Positions 1 through 7,882 of a DNA stretch of 64,000 bases are shown here, one piece after another; the first letter of the stretch is position 1, and the number at the start of each line of letters is the position of its first letter. Origin of the DNA: an uncultured Bryobacterales bacterium. Lineage in GTDB: Bacteria > Acidobacteriota > Terriglobia > Bryobacterales > UBA6623. The position numbers and the translations under genes are program-made. Location: the NCBI GenBank assembly GCA_951813065.1, contig CATOTH010000008.1:124001-188000 (forward strand), read 5' to 3'. The notes beneath the pieces are model-generated. The model saw nothing but the letters and a program-made list of their open reading frames with translations. It ran no database searches and was not told the DNA's origin.

Positions 1-212
1 CTTCTCTTGACCGCGCGCTGGAGGTGTCATCGTATTTCGAGCTGGAACCGGACAAAGCCCGGCGCATCGCCAAGGAAGTGGCACAAGCCGTTGCGCTATG
101 GCGGGACGAGGCAGCCACGCTCGGCCTGACGTCCGCCGAGATTGACCGCATGGCCTCCGCCTTCGAGCACGACGACCTCAAAGCGGCACAGCGCGGCGGC
201 CGATCCCACTAG
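1..212 (+). CDS. HipA-family kinase toxin, C-terminal end only (5' cut by window edge)
   Basis: The frame is open from the first bases of the window to the TAG at 210-212 and encodes about 69 residues. The tail WRDEAATLGLTSAEIDRMAS followed by AFEHDDL matches my memory of the extreme C-terminus of HipA-like serine/threonine kinases, the toxin half of HipBA type II toxin-antitoxin modules. A GTG at 24 lies inside this frame and is probably not the true start, because the coding frame continues upstream of it. The antitoxin HipB is usually encoded just upstream of HipA and would lie outside the window. The kinase core cannot be seen, so neither completeness nor activity can be judged. Confidence 0.6.
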   Translation, partial: SLDRALEVSSYFELEPDKARRIAKEVAQAVALWRDEAATLGLTSAEIDRMASAFEHDDLKAAQRGGRSH

Positions 213-236
213 ACCGGTCCTGCGGATTCCGGTGAA

Positions 237-299
237 TGTGAACACCCAATCCGGAGGATTGTGAACACCTGATCCGGGTTATTGTGAACACCTCGGAGC
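237..299. repeat. Three iterated repeats, 23-bp period (TGTGAACACC core)
   Basis: TGTGAACACC begins at 237, 260 and 283, exactly 23 bp apart. The first two units also share ATCCGG after the core (CAATCCGG, GATCCGG); the third diverges after TGTGAACACCTC. Multiple short direct repeats of this kind occur at the ends of IS21-family elements as transposase-binding sites, and iterons look similar. No istA/istB genes are present, so this could be a solitary IS end or a protein-binding array. Confidence 0.55.
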
Positions 300-317
300 G
301 AAGCGACGCTACGGCCT

Positions 318-686
318 TCAGGATGACAACTCGTTGGCGCCTCCGTCAATTGGATCCCCGGCTGGCGGGGAAGATGTCGGCATCATCATCTCGTCTTTCC
401 TGTCTTGCGCTCGCACAACTGGGGTATCAGGGACAGGGTCTGCGCACTGGTCTGCCTGTTCCATTTTCGGCCAGGCACGGCCTGGCGCAGCCGCAGGATG
501 ACGCTGCCAGTAGTCCTCGCAGCGGCCGAGGTTGAACTCCAGATGCTGCCAGTAGGTGGTGGGGAAGTTCTCGTGCTGGACTTCCCGGAGCAACGGTTCG
601 AAGTAGCGCAGCCGGCGCACGGGCTGCATGGCGGGCCGCACGCACAACGTATCGGGTGTGGGCGAACGAGACAGCCCGTTTTCCAT
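318..686 (-). CDS. Unrecognised ORF, possibly a mobile-element gene fragment
   Basis: This is a 122-codon open frame on the minus strand, between the HipA end and the small conserved protein at 927. The middle part, including REVQHENFPTTYWQHLEFNL and GRCEDYWQRH, has a natural amino-acid mix with aromatic and charged residues, unlike the arginine/serine-rich shadow frames around it. The last 40 residues look less convincing. I do not recognise a family. It could be the C-terminal piece of a gene carried by the same mobile element as the 23-bp repeats, or simply chance. Confidence 0.2.
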   Translation of the reverse strand: MENGLSRSPTPDTLCVRPAMQPVRRLRYFEPLLREVQHENFPTTYWQHLEFNLGRCEDYWQRHPAAAPGRAWPKMEQADQCADPVPDTPVVRAQDRKDEMMMPTSSPPAGDPIDGGANELSS

Positions 687-926
687 GACTCATGGCTACA
701 GATTCAACCCCGATCGAGTTGCCTTTGCCAATCGCCCGCTCGTCGGTCATCGACTCTGGTTGGTCCGAGCAGCGCTCGCGCCAGTGAAGCGGATCACTCG
801 CGCCGCCTGACCGGACCCGCCCGACGCCGCCGTCGACTCGCGGCCGTCTCCTTGCGGGTTTGGCGGTCCCCGCGACTCCCAGTGAACGGGGACACCCCGA
901 AACCCTAAGAAAAGGAGATGAAAATC

Positions 927-1166
927 ATGGCAAGCGCAAAACCCATCGCGGAAGTTCGCATGGGAGCCGTCAAGGCCGCCATCTGGAAAAACGAGGCCGG
1001 GAACTCGACCCGCCACAACGTCACCTTCCAGCGCCTCTACAAGGATGGCGACGACTGGAAGACGACCCAGAGCTTCGGCCGCGACGAGCTGCTGTTGCTC
1101 GCCAAGGTCGCCGACCTCGCGCACTCGCGCATCTACGAGTTGCAGCTCGAACCAGAGGGCGAATGA
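927..1166 (+). CDS. Conserved small hypothetical protein of conjugative/integrative elements
   Basis: A 79-residue protein containing AEVRMGAVKAAIWKNE, then FQRLYKDGDDWKTTQSFGRD and LAKVADLAH. This pattern is common in small proteins without assigned function that sit in plasmids and integrative elements of Proteobacteria and other phyla. The start at 927 is preferred over the in-frame ATG at 918 because the ribosome-binding sequence AGGAG at 913-917 sits nine bases upstream of 927 and directly abuts 918. Together with the HipA tail it suggests that the left edge of the window is mobile-element territory. Function unknown; a nucleic-acid-binding fold has been suspected for similar proteins but nothing here proves it. 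Confidence 0.7.
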   Translation: MASAKPIAEVRMGAVKAAIWKNEAGNSTRHNVTFQRLYKDGDDWKTTQSFGRDELLLLAKVADLAHSRIYELQLEPEGE

Positions 1167-1180
1167 CCCTCGGTACATGC

Positions 1181-1200
1181 GGTGGGCTTCGGCCCGCCGC
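1181..1200 (+). terminator. GC-rich hairpin with TTCG loop
   Basis: CGGTGGGC-TTCG-GCCCGCCG forms an eight-pair stem (one G-T wobble) closed by the very stable TTCG tetraloop, 14 bases after the stop codon of the small conserved gene. No run of T follows, so it is a terminator-like hairpin rather than a textbook intrinsic terminator. Confidence 0.45.
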
Positions 1201-1303
1201 CTACTCTCCGATCCGTACCTTCGCGCGTGTCTTCTCTGGGTAGCTGCATTTCCGCGTACCCAGTGTCGGAATTGAGCGCAAGAGAGCGCAAGGGACGGGT
1301 TAA

Positions 1304-1477
1304 GTGGGTGGATCAACAGTTGGAGACCACACAGGACTTGGCACGAAGAAAGTGCTGAAGCGTGTGGGTTGGTCGTTCCTTGCGACGGCTGCAGTAGGAG
1401 GATACCTAAGCCTCGGCAACGCGGCCTCGGCGGCAGAGACGGGTTGCTTGCAGCAAACAGTGCACACGGAACGCTGA
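1304..1477 (+). CDS. Possible 57-aa small exported or membrane protein
   Basis: A GTG-initiated frame encodes a basic stretch (GTKKVLKRVGW) followed by a hydrophobic run (SFLATAAVGGYLSLG) and an Ala-rich NAASAAE, which would fit a signal peptide or a single membrane anchor with an AxA-type cleavage site. AAGGGACGGG lies just upstream of the GTG as a weak ribosome-binding site. Part of this sequence, GLGTKKVLKR, recurs in diverged form in the same frame near 16820 (GFGAQKVLKR). The mature part is only about 15 residues, so this may be the 5' end of a lost gene. Family not recognised. Confidence 0.25.
   Translation: MGGSTVGDHTGLGTKKVLKRVGWSFLATAAVGGYLSLGNAASAAETGCLQQTVHTER
1332..1388 (+). repeat. 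Diverged direct repeat, copy 1
   Basis: CAGGACTTGGCACGAAGAAA and the following AGTGCTGAAGCG...GGTCGTTCCTTGCGACGGC match, by eye, about three quarters of the bases at 16821-16876 in the same orientation. The two copies bracket the whole 15-kb sulfatase/DUF1080/PSD1 block. The conserved reading frame encodes GxGxxKVLKRxxxSF in both copies. Confidence 0.5.
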
Positions 1478-1607
1478 AGGTGCGTGCCGGCCACGATCGC
1501 GACAAGAAGCGTCCGCTGCCCAAAACGACAGCGCCGTGTCTACACCGTTTGGGGTCGCTCCCGCCCAAAATGAGACTACGCCACAAACAACTAAGTGAAT
1601 CGGACGA

Positions 1608-2735
1608 TCAGTAGCGTTCGTTCATTTGGCGGCTCACTTGCGCGTTCGCGGCGGTGATCAGTCGGACATTTTCTAAGTCCGGCCGTTCCAGCTCGTCGAG
1701 CAGGCCGCGGCGTCGCGCCTTGTTGCGCTGGTAGGCGCCGCACAGATGAAACCCGATGCAGCCGGGGTTATCGAAAAGAGCCGCCAATACATCTGCGTAC
1801 CATTCCCCGTTGTTGGGGGCAAAGCCCTCAGGGGGAACGGGCCCCTTCAGCCCCGCCGCGTCGGCCAGCAGCACGGGCTTTCCGGTTTTCGTGTGCCATT
1901 CGTCGAGATGGACCACTGGATTGCGGAAGTCCTGGAATGACAGCACGTCGACGAAGGGCAATGCGGCTTCGACGACCTCCATCGCGATGGCGGCGTTGGC
2001 TTCGTAGCGGTCACCCAGAATCAAATGGTGCGGGTCGTAGCGCCGAATGGCGTCGTGCGTTGTCTGGTAGTAGGCACGGCCCAGCTGGCTGAGTTCCTTC
2101 CGTCCCGATGCGGTCTTTAGCCGTTCGGGGTCGAAGATCGGTCCGCGCCAGGCGTTATCGGCACGCTCATGCACCCAGGTCGGGCAGTCGCTATAGAAAT
2201 ATCCGATGAGGTTGCGATCTTCGCTCAGTTCTGCGCAGTGCGAGCGCGCGACATAGTCGACCCATTCCTTCCACTGGGAACCTCGGAAGTCGAAGTGACG
2301 GGTGTGCTGCTCCCACTGGTGCGATTCGGTGAACGGCAGCAAATGGCAAAAGGGCATGTCCAGGGCCCGGTACTCGTCATCCGTGAACGGACGAGAGTGC
2401 CGCCACTTGCGAACGGTCACTTCTTGGACCCAACCGACTGTGTTGAAGCCCCACTCTTTCAGGTTGGGCGCCACGGACTCGCGAATCCATCGCGTTGTAC
2501 TGCCGCCATACTTGTCGCGCCAGATGTGGATGTTCTCGGGATAGCGCAGGCTCGCCGGGTCGATATGGTTGAGTCCGAGCGAAAAGAAGGGCTTCCCGTC
2601 GGGCGTGATGAGCCACCAGTGGTCGTCGCGGTGGCCCAGTGTGAAGAAGCCGTCTGGTTTGGCTTGCGTGGTCTCAGCCTTGGCTGTCGCCGCGATAGCG
2701 GCATAGCCGAGAAACTGTCGTCGGGTCAAACCCAT
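1608..2735 (-). CDS. Exported agarase-like glycoside hydrolase (TIM-barrel), Tat signal
   Basis: A 375-residue protein that begins with a twin-arginine signal (TRRQFLGYAAIAATA), so it is probably folded before export. The mature N-terminus carries DDHWWLITPDGKPFFSLGLN, the hallmark opening of agarase-like (GH50-type) beta-galactan hydrolases and relatives, followed by a TIM-barrel-like pattern. The strand that normally carries the catalytic acid as Asn-Glu reads GYFYSDCPTW here, so a standard acid/base is not obvious and the true activity may differ. It starts two bases after the stop of the homologous gene at 2738, with GGAG (inside that gene) as ribosome-binding site, so the pair is cotranscribed. 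Likely role: attack on algal-type or host polysaccharide outside the cytoplasm. Substrate unknown. Confidence 0.65.
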   Translation of the reverse strand: MGLTRRQFLGYAAIAATAKAETTQAKPDGFFTLGHRDDHWWLITPDGKPFFSLGLNHIDPASLRYPENIHIWRDKYGGSTTRWIRESVAPNLKEWGFNTVGWVQEVTVRKWRHSRPFTDDEYRALDMPFCHLLPFTESHQWEQHTRHFDFRGSQWKEWVDYVARSHCAELSEDRNLIGYFYSDCPTWVHERADNAWRGPIFDPERLKTASGRKELSQLGRAYYQTTHDAIRRYDPHHLILGDRYEANAAIAMEVVEAALPFVDVLSFQDFRNPVVHLDEWHTKTGKPVLLADAAGLKGPVPPEGFAPNNGEWYADVLAALFDNPGCIGFHLCGAYQRNKARRRGLLDELERPDLENVRLITAANAQVSRQMNERY

Positions 2736-2737
2736 GG

Positions 2738-4234
2738 CTATTGCTCTCCTGTCTTCCTCAGCAAGGCAAAGCGCTGCTCCATGACACGGAGGTATGCGGC
2801 TTTGGTTTCAACGTAAGATCGGTGAAGCCTTGCGATCGACGTCTTGTCGAGGGGATCGTGAACCGAATCAAGGATCTGTTGATTTGCACTGCGGACGGTT
2901 TCGACAAGGCTCTGGTTCGGCTCGCCGTCGATATCGAAAAAGCCTGGTTGGCCGCGGTCGTAGGGCCGCCGCCAGTGGGACTGATCATAGAGCACGGCGC
3001 AGAAAGACACGCCAATGAAATCGGGGTCGCGAGCGATGCGGCCGGCGAGCAGGTCGTATAAGACTCGGCGGTCGATGTAATCGGGCACCGCACCGGGAGT
3101 GCCCGTCTTGCCCTGAAGGGCGAGCGGATACACATTTCCGAATACTTGATCGCTCAGCATTGCGGGCACGCCGGTCGCTTCGACACTGGGCTTGATCGGG
3201 TTTACGTCACTAAGGTCTTGCGGGCCGAGGGCGTCGATGTAGGGCGCGATTCGCTTCCAGATCCCCGTGGTATAGGTCGTGTGCTTGACGTAGGAACCCA
3301 GCACCATGTGATTCGGGTCATGCTTGCGGATCTCAGCATGCGAGACCTTGTGGAGTTGTTCGACGATCTCGCCAAGCAGTGCCTCCGCATCGCCGAGGAT
3401 GTCTTTTGAACCGACCCGCGCAGGTAGCCGTGCTCCCGCCTTGACTGCCGAGATCCAACGCGGATAGGTCAGCGAGCCGTTCTCCTGTAGATCGGAAAAC
3501 GAGGCGAAAGTTGTTCCATAGACGGTGTTGAGATTCGCGATGTCGCCGCTATAGCGTTCCTCGAGAACGTCGAGCAGTCGCTCGCGTCCGGGGCTCCCAG
3601 GCTCGCGAGACAGAGTTTCGTTGATCCAGAGGTCCTCGCGCATGAACGACCCGTAGCCGTAGTAGTAGCCGAGGATCCATGGGTTGTCGCGATTGGGTGC
3701 GACACGTTTGGCGACCTGCTCGCTGACATAGCTCCGATATCCGGCGCTGAAGACATCGGGACGCTTCTCGCCTGGCTTCAGCTCGACTTGATGCTTGATT
3801 AACGGAACATGGATCGCGTGGGGAATCTCGGCTTCACGGTAGACCTTGTCTGCCAGTTCGGCGTCGATGTTGCCGAGGCGAATGCGCTCAAGGCTGTAGG
3901 GTCCGGACCAGACGGAGTTGAAACCCAGTTCGCGCATCTTGCGGATGCCGTCGCGCATCCATTTTTCCTGGCTGCCGCCGTAAGCGAACGTGATGGCGCC
4001 CTCCGACATGCTCGTGATCGGATGACTGACGCCGATGCCGAAAAAGCCGTGCCCGTCTGGAGTGACCAGCCACCAGCGATCGTCGATTCTCTCGGTGTGG
4101 AAGAAACCGGTTCGTTTGCCCTTGATATCGAGGAAACCGCCGTATTGATCGAGCTGTTGGCCGTGGGTTGCGCCAGGCGCCAGCAGGAGTACGAAGCAGA
4201 GGACCGCGGATTGTACTGGATGGAAGCTTTTCAT
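2738..4234 (-). CDS. Secreted agarase-like glycoside hydrolase, paralog of the downstream gene
   Basis: About 498 residues. The start at 4234 is chosen because MKSFHPVQSAVLCFVLLLAP followed by GATHGQ is a clean Sec signal peptide; the open frame runs upstream to 4507 but that part has no signal sense. The mature protein has DDRWWLVTPDGHGFFGIGVS, closely matching the neighbour at 1608, and TIM-barrel-like blocks such as ILGYYYGYGSF and DPNHMVLGSYVK. As in the neighbour, the Asn-Glu normally expected at the acid/base strand is not seen (YYYGYGSF). It is longer than its neighbour through an inserted helical region (residues about 230-330). The two probably act on the same or successive linkages. 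Known GH50-type enzymes are beta-agarases; the substrate here is inferred only. Confidence 0.65.
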   Translation of the reverse strand: MKSFHPVQSAVLCFVLLLAPGATHGQQLDQYGGFLDIKGKRTGFFHTERIDDRWWLVTPDGHGFFGIGVSHPITSMSEGAITFAYGGSQEKWMRDGIRKMRELGFNSVWSGPYSLERIRLGNIDAELADKVYREAEIPHAIHVPLIKHQVELKPGEKRPDVFSAGYRSYVSEQVAKRVAPNRDNPWILGYYYGYGSFMREDLWINETLSREPGSPGRERLLDVLEERYSGDIANLNTVYGTTFASFSDLQENGSLTYPRWISAVKAGARLPARVGSKDILGDAEALLGEIVEQLHKVSHAEIRKHDPNHMVLGSYVKHTTYTTGIWKRIAPYIDALGPQDLSDVNPIKPSVEATGVPAMLSDQVFGNVYPLALQGKTGTPGAVPDYIDRRVLYDLLAGRIARDPDFIGVSFCAVLYDQSHWRRPYDRGQPGFFDIDGEPNQSLVETVRSANQQILDSVHDPLDKTSIARLHRSYVETKAAYLRVMEQRFALLRKTGEQ

Positions 4235-4588
4235 TGGATTCGGTGAAGTTGCAGGCTTGTGTCGCATGTGGGGCCATCTCACGACCGCGACCGTACGATG
4301 GTCGATCTGAGACGGCCGGAACACACCCCAGCCTGCAATGCGGAGGCGCTCTTTGGTTCCTTTGTAGCCGAGTGGGTGCTCGGCGAGGAATATGAAGTCG
4401 ACTGTACGTTCGAGTGTGATGTCCGCACAGACGCTCGAACCGACTGTCTTATTGGTACTAGCGGCATCACGCGGCACCTCTCGGGCACGGGCGAAGGGAC
4501 TGTTCAAACGCGGCGGCGGAGATCGGCGTCGCCAGCGCCAACAGCACCGGAATGACTAGGCGGACATTCATAATGATTAGGCGGATAT
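4235..4588 (-). other. Gap between DUF1080 gene and hydrolase pair; short coupled signal-peptide ORF
   Basis: A 42-codon frame starts with an ATG at 4592 that overlaps the stop of the DUF1080 gene (ATGA) and ends in a TGA near 4465. It encodes MNIRLIIMNVRLVIPVLLAL followed by ATPISAAAF, a good signal peptide, but then stops. A second frame stays open from 4507 into the hydrolase at 4234 and contains fairly natural-looking sequence (GYKGTKERLRIAGWGVFRPS). This could be one small secreted-protein gene broken by a frameshift near 4505, or chance. No other gene is visible here. Confidence 0.3.
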
Positions 4589-4592
4589 TCAT
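4551..4592 (-). repeat. Tandem 21-bp duplication (two units, two mismatches)
   Basis: AATGACTAGGCGGACATTCAT (4551-4571, read up to its last base) is followed directly by a second 21-bp unit at 4572-4592 that differs at two positions, both C to T. On the minus strand each unit encodes MN(I/V)RL(I/V)I, so the duplication is in frame and doubles the start codon of the small signal-peptide ORF. Confidence 0.7.
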
Positions 4593-5545
4593 AGCGTCTT
4601 GATCCGTATGTTGCGCCAGCGAGACACGGCCCCTTTTGCCCATCGGTTACGCCCCATGCGGAGGCCATTGTTGTGCACTTCGAAACCGATTCGCCCTTTG
4701 TTGCCAATTCGACGCTTCAGCAGTTCCGCATCGTAACCCTCGGTGTCCAGCGTTCTGGCGTCCATTTCCATGATCTTAACGTCGTTGATCCAAGTGGTAA
4801 TCACCGGCAAGTCGCCGACGCAGCGAAGACGAAATCGGTTCCAATCATTGGTCCGCCAAGCCTTGCCGAAAACGACGAACGTTGCTCCGTAGCGCAGGTC
4901 GGGAAAGTCGAAGTGATCCTCTCGGGGAGCTTCGCGGAAATTGAGAACTTTGAAATCATCCCCCTCGTCGCCGCCGACGCCGAAGGTTCGGGCGTGGAAG
5001 GAGCCGATGCCATTGCCGAAGATTCCACCGATCATCCCTCGAGGGCGATGATCGACCAGCAACTGAAAACCGGCCGTCCCTAGTTCTTCGTGGGTGCGAA
5101 ACATGATTCCCGTGTCAATGGGCCAGTCAGGCCGTGCGTCGACTTCTAGCTCGAAGTCGACGAACGACTCTTCGGTCAGCAGGTAGCCGCCTAGGCCGGA
5201 ACCCGCGGGCTCTTGACCGCCAATGATGGCGCCGTCAACGACCTCCCAGCGACCGACGTGCGAGATTCGTTTTCTTCCAGCCTCGGTCTTGTTCATCATC
5301 TCGACCAGAGCCGGTTTGAGCTCTTCTGCCGAGAGGGTGTCCCACTTTTCACCTCCGGGGATCTGCAATCGCGGAACCGCTTTCCATCCCTTGAGCGTTT
5401 GCCCGTCAAACAGAGAACGAAATCCATCGCTCGGCGGTTGCTGTGCGGCCGCGCTCTCGGCGAACGGGTTGGGGGCCAGCCCTGCTGCAGCGAGGGTTGT
5501 CGTGGCCAACCACTCCCGCCGGCTTACTTCATTTCTTGCTCGCAT
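4589..5545 (-). CDS. DUF1080 (3-keto-disaccharide hydrolase-like) protein, Tat signal
   Basis: A 318-residue protein with a twin-arginine signal (SRREWLATTTLAAAG) and then the DUF1080 jelly-roll signature: FRSLFDGQTLKGW, VDGAIIGGQ, GGYLLTEESFVDFELEVDAR, TGIMFRT, WINDVKIMEMD and the terminal GRIGFEVHNNG. Proteins of this family include 3-keto-glucoside hydrolases that cleave oxidised disaccharides and are abundant in Planctomycetes, Verrucomicrobia and Bacteroidetes polysaccharide loci. ATG at 5545 is preferred to the GTG one codon upstream. It lies 61 bases after the stop of a paralog (5607-6500), the only sizeable spacer in the upstream operon. Likely periplasmic; its exact substrate is unknown. 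Confidence 0.88.
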   Translation of the reverse strand: MRARNEVSRREWLATTTLAAAGLAPNPFAESAAAQQPPSDGFRSLFDGQTLKGWKAVPRLQIPGGEKWDTLSAEELKPALVEMMNKTEAGRKRISHVGRWEVVDGAIIGGQEPAGSGLGGYLLTEESFVDFELEVDARPDWPIDTGIMFRTHEELGTAGFQLLVDHRPRGMIGGIFGNGIGSFHARTFGVGGDEGDDFKVLNFREAPREDHFDFPDLRYGATFVVFGKAWRTNDWNRFRLRCVGDLPVITTWINDVKIMEMDARTLDTEGYDAELLKRRIGNKGRIGFEVHNNGLRMGRNRWAKGAVSRWRNIRIKTL

Positions 5546-5606
5546 CACCGACGCATCCCCTCAACGCTAGTCCTGCCGTTGTTTGAACACCATCTCCTAG
5601 TTACGG

Positions 5607-6500
5607 TTACGAGAGATCTTTCACCCGAATCCGCCGCCAGCGACAGACCGCTCCAGGAAGCCAGCGTTCTTCGCCCAACCGGTCGCCTTCTCCGCTGTTG
5701 TGAACCTCTAGTGCGATGAAGCCGGAGCGGCCGAGCAGCTTCGCTACTGCCTCGGCGTCGTAACCCTCGGCCCTCATGCCAGCGGTGTCGGCCCAGGCCA
5801 TCTTCTCGCCGTTGATCCAAGTCGTCAGCTCCGGCATGCGCCCTTCGCAGCGCACGCGGATCTCGTTCCAATCGCCGAAACGCCAAGTCTCGAAGAAGGC
5901 GTCCGAACCGGCCGACCAGGTCGCATCGCTCTTTCCGGGGTCGGGTTGAGGGTTCAAATCCTCCATCGCGACCGGAGTCATGCCGCCGACCTTGCCACTC
6001 GAGTCTCTCTTCGCCTTGAATCCGAACTGACGAGTGTTGAATCCGCCGATTCCGTTGCCGTAGTAGGAGCCGATGTTGCCGCCCTCGCGGTGGTCGATGA
6101 GGACCTGGAAGCCTTGGCTACCGAGTTCGGTCGCGCGCAGCATGAAGCCAGTGTCGACGCCCCAGTCGGGGTTCGCCTCGAGCGTAAGCTCAAAGTCGGC
6201 GAACTTCTCATTCGTGATCAGGTAGCCGCCGACACCCGACCCGACGGGAGTTTGGCCGCCGGTGATCGCGCCGTCGACGATCTTCCACTCACCTTTGTTG
6301 CGGAGAGCCTTCTTGTACTGAGGGGAGTCCTTGGACGGGGAGGCGCCGCCGGGATTCCTAGACACCGGAAGACGATGAATCGGCTTCCATCCATTCAGAC
6401 TCTTGCCGTCGAACAAGGGACGCCATCCGCTCTGAGCAGACCCAAGCGCAGCGGAAGCAGAGCCGACTAGAAAGCCCCTGCGGGTGAGTTGGTTCTTCAT
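5607..6500 (-). CDS. DUF1080 (3-keto-disaccharide hydrolase-like) protein, Tat signal
   Basis: A 297-residue paralog of the next gene. The start at 6500 forms an ATGA overlap with the stop of the DUF1501 gene, and the product begins MKNQLTRRGFLVGSASAALG, a twin-arginine signal. DUF1080 blocks are WRPLFDGKSLNGWKPIHR, WKIVDGAITGGQ, GGYLITNEKFADFELTLEA, DTGFMLRA, GFQVLIDHREGGNIGSYYGN and FIALEVHNSG. Two non-identical DUF1080 proteins side by side suggest either two linkage specificities or a heteromeric arrangement. A longer frame open upstream to 7010 overlaps the DUF1501 gene and is rejected. Confidence 0.9.
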   Translation of the reverse strand: MKNQLTRRGFLVGSASAALGSAQSGWRPLFDGKSLNGWKPIHRLPVSRNPGGASPSKDSPQYKKALRNKGEWKIVDGAITGGQTPVGSGVGGYLITNEKFADFELTLEANPDWGVDTGFMLRATELGSQGFQVLIDHREGGNIGSYYGNGIGGFNTRQFGFKAKRDSSGKVGGMTPVAMEDLNPQPDPGKSDATWSAGSDAFFETWRFGDWNEIRVRCEGRMPELTTWINGEKMAWADTAGMRAEGYDAEAVAKLLGRSGFIALEVHNSGEGDRLGEERWLPGAVCRWRRIRVKDLS

Positions 6501-7882
6501 GCCAATAGGTCCTTCACGACGTGGCCGTGGACGTCCGTTAGTCGGAAATAGCGCCCCTGGTGCTTGAACGTCAGCTTCGTGTGGTCCACACCGAGCAAGT
6601 GTAGGGCTGTCGCGTGGAGGTCGTGGACGTGGACGGGATTCTCGGAGGGCTGGAAGCCGAAGTCGTCGGTCGACCCGTAGGTTAGCCCGGGTTTGATGCC
6701 GCCGCCGGCCAACATCAGCGAGAAGCCGTCCTTGTGGTGGTCGCGGCCGGGGTCTTGCATGAAGCCCGTCGGGGAGATGGCCTGTACCATTGGTGTGCGG
6801 CCGAACTCGCCGGTCCAAATGACTAGGGTGTCGTCCAGCAGACCGCGTTGCTTCAGGTCGTCGATCAGGGCGGCTGTTGGTTGATCCATCATGTGGCATG
6901 AGCGGGGTAGTCCGCCCTGGCTGTAGATGGCGGAGTGGTGGTCCCAGCCAGCCATCATGACTTGGACAAAGCGCACGCCGCGCTCGACCATGCGCCGGGC
7001 GAGTAGGCACATGTTCGCGTAGCTGGAAGCGCCGGGCTTGGCGCCGTAGGCATCGAGCACGTGCTGCGGCTCGCTCTCGATCTCCATTAGCTCCGGGCCG
7101 GAGGACTGCAACCGGAACGCCATTTCGTACTGCGCGATGCGGGTGGCGATTTCCGGGTCTTCGTAGCGTTGATGGGCCAGCTGGTTGAGCGCGGATACGC
7201 CGTCGATCACCTGCCTCTGGTGTTCGCGGCCGACACGGTCCGGGTTGGCCAGGTAGTGCACTGGTTCCGCGCCCGAGCGGAACTTGACGCCCTGGTGGAC
7301 GCTAGGCAGGAAGCCGCTGCCCCATGCGCTGTTGCCTGCCGTATTGGGTCCCGTCGACATGACAACGAAGGTCGGCAGGCTATCGCTCAGAGAGCCTAGC
7401 CCGTAAGAGACCCACGAGCCGAACGTCGGCCGCCCGAGGCGTCCGAAGCCGGTGTGGAGAAACAGCTCGCCGGCGCCGTGATTGAACTCGTCGGTCTGCA
7501 TCGACCGGACGACGGTCAAGTCATCCGCGCGCTTGGCTAGCTCGGGCGTCAACTCAGAGAACCAGGCGCCCGACTGGCCGTACTGCGCGAACTTGTAGGG
7601 CGATTCGAGCGCCCCGGCCCCCTCGGGAATAAACGCGAACTGCTTGCCCTTCAGGATGCTCTCGGGCATCGGCTTGCCCGCGTACTTCGCAAGCGCCGGC
7701 TTGGGGTCAAGCATGTCGACCTGCGAGGGGCCGCCAAGCATGTGCAAGAAGATGATGTGCTTCGCCTTCGGAGCGAAGTGCGGTGCGGAGTCGTCCGCGC
7801 CGAGCAGGGACTGAAGAGCGATAGAGCCCAGCCCAGCGGTGCCGGCTCGGAGGAATGCTCGACGGTGCATTCTCATCGTCAT
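6497..7882 (-). CDS. DUF1501 (sulfatase-fold) protein, Tat signal
   Basis: A 461-residue protein starting at an ATG that overlaps the stop of the PSD1 gene (TGATG). MHRRAFLRAGTAGLGSIALQ is a twin-arginine signal. Conserved blocks of the DUF1501 family are visible: HIIFLHMLGGPSQVDMLDPK near the N-terminus, WTGEFGRTP and GRDHHKDGFSLMLAGGG in the second half. The family belongs to the alkaline-phosphatase/sulfatase superfamily fold and is typically encoded immediately after a PSD1/DUF1553 gene in Planctomycetes and Verrucomicrobia, as here. Biochemistry is unknown. Co-conservation of the pair argues that the two proteins act together outside the cytoplasm. Confidence 0.93.
   Translation of the reverse strand: MTMRMHRRAFLRAGTAGLGSIALQSLLGADDSAPHFAPKAKHIIFLHMLGGPSQVDMLDPKPALAKYAGKPMPESILKGKQFAFIPEGAGALESPYKFAQYGQSGAWFSELTPELAKRADDLTVVRSMQTDEFNHGAGELFLHTGFGRLGRPTFGSWVSYGLGSLSDSLPTFVVMSTGPNTAGNSAWGSGFLPSVHQGVKFRSGAEPVHYLANPDRVGREHQRQVIDGVSALNQLAHQRYEDPEIATRIAQYEMAFRLQSSGPELMEIESEPQHVLDAYGAKPGASSYANMCLLARRMVERGVRFVQVMMAGWDHHSAIYSQGGLPRSCHMMDQPTAALIDDLKQRGLLDDTLVIWTGEFGRTPMVQAISPTGFMQDPGRDHHKDGFSLMLAGGGIKPGLTYGSTDDFGFQPSENPVHVHDLHATALHLLGVDHTKLTFKHQGRYFRLTDVHGHVVKDLLA

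Noticed and set aside
747..1586. 279-codon minus-strand ORF over the small conserved gene
   Set aside because: Composition is Arg/Ser/Leu-rich without motifs, and it lies antisense to the recognisable gene at 927-1166 with its good ribosome-binding site.
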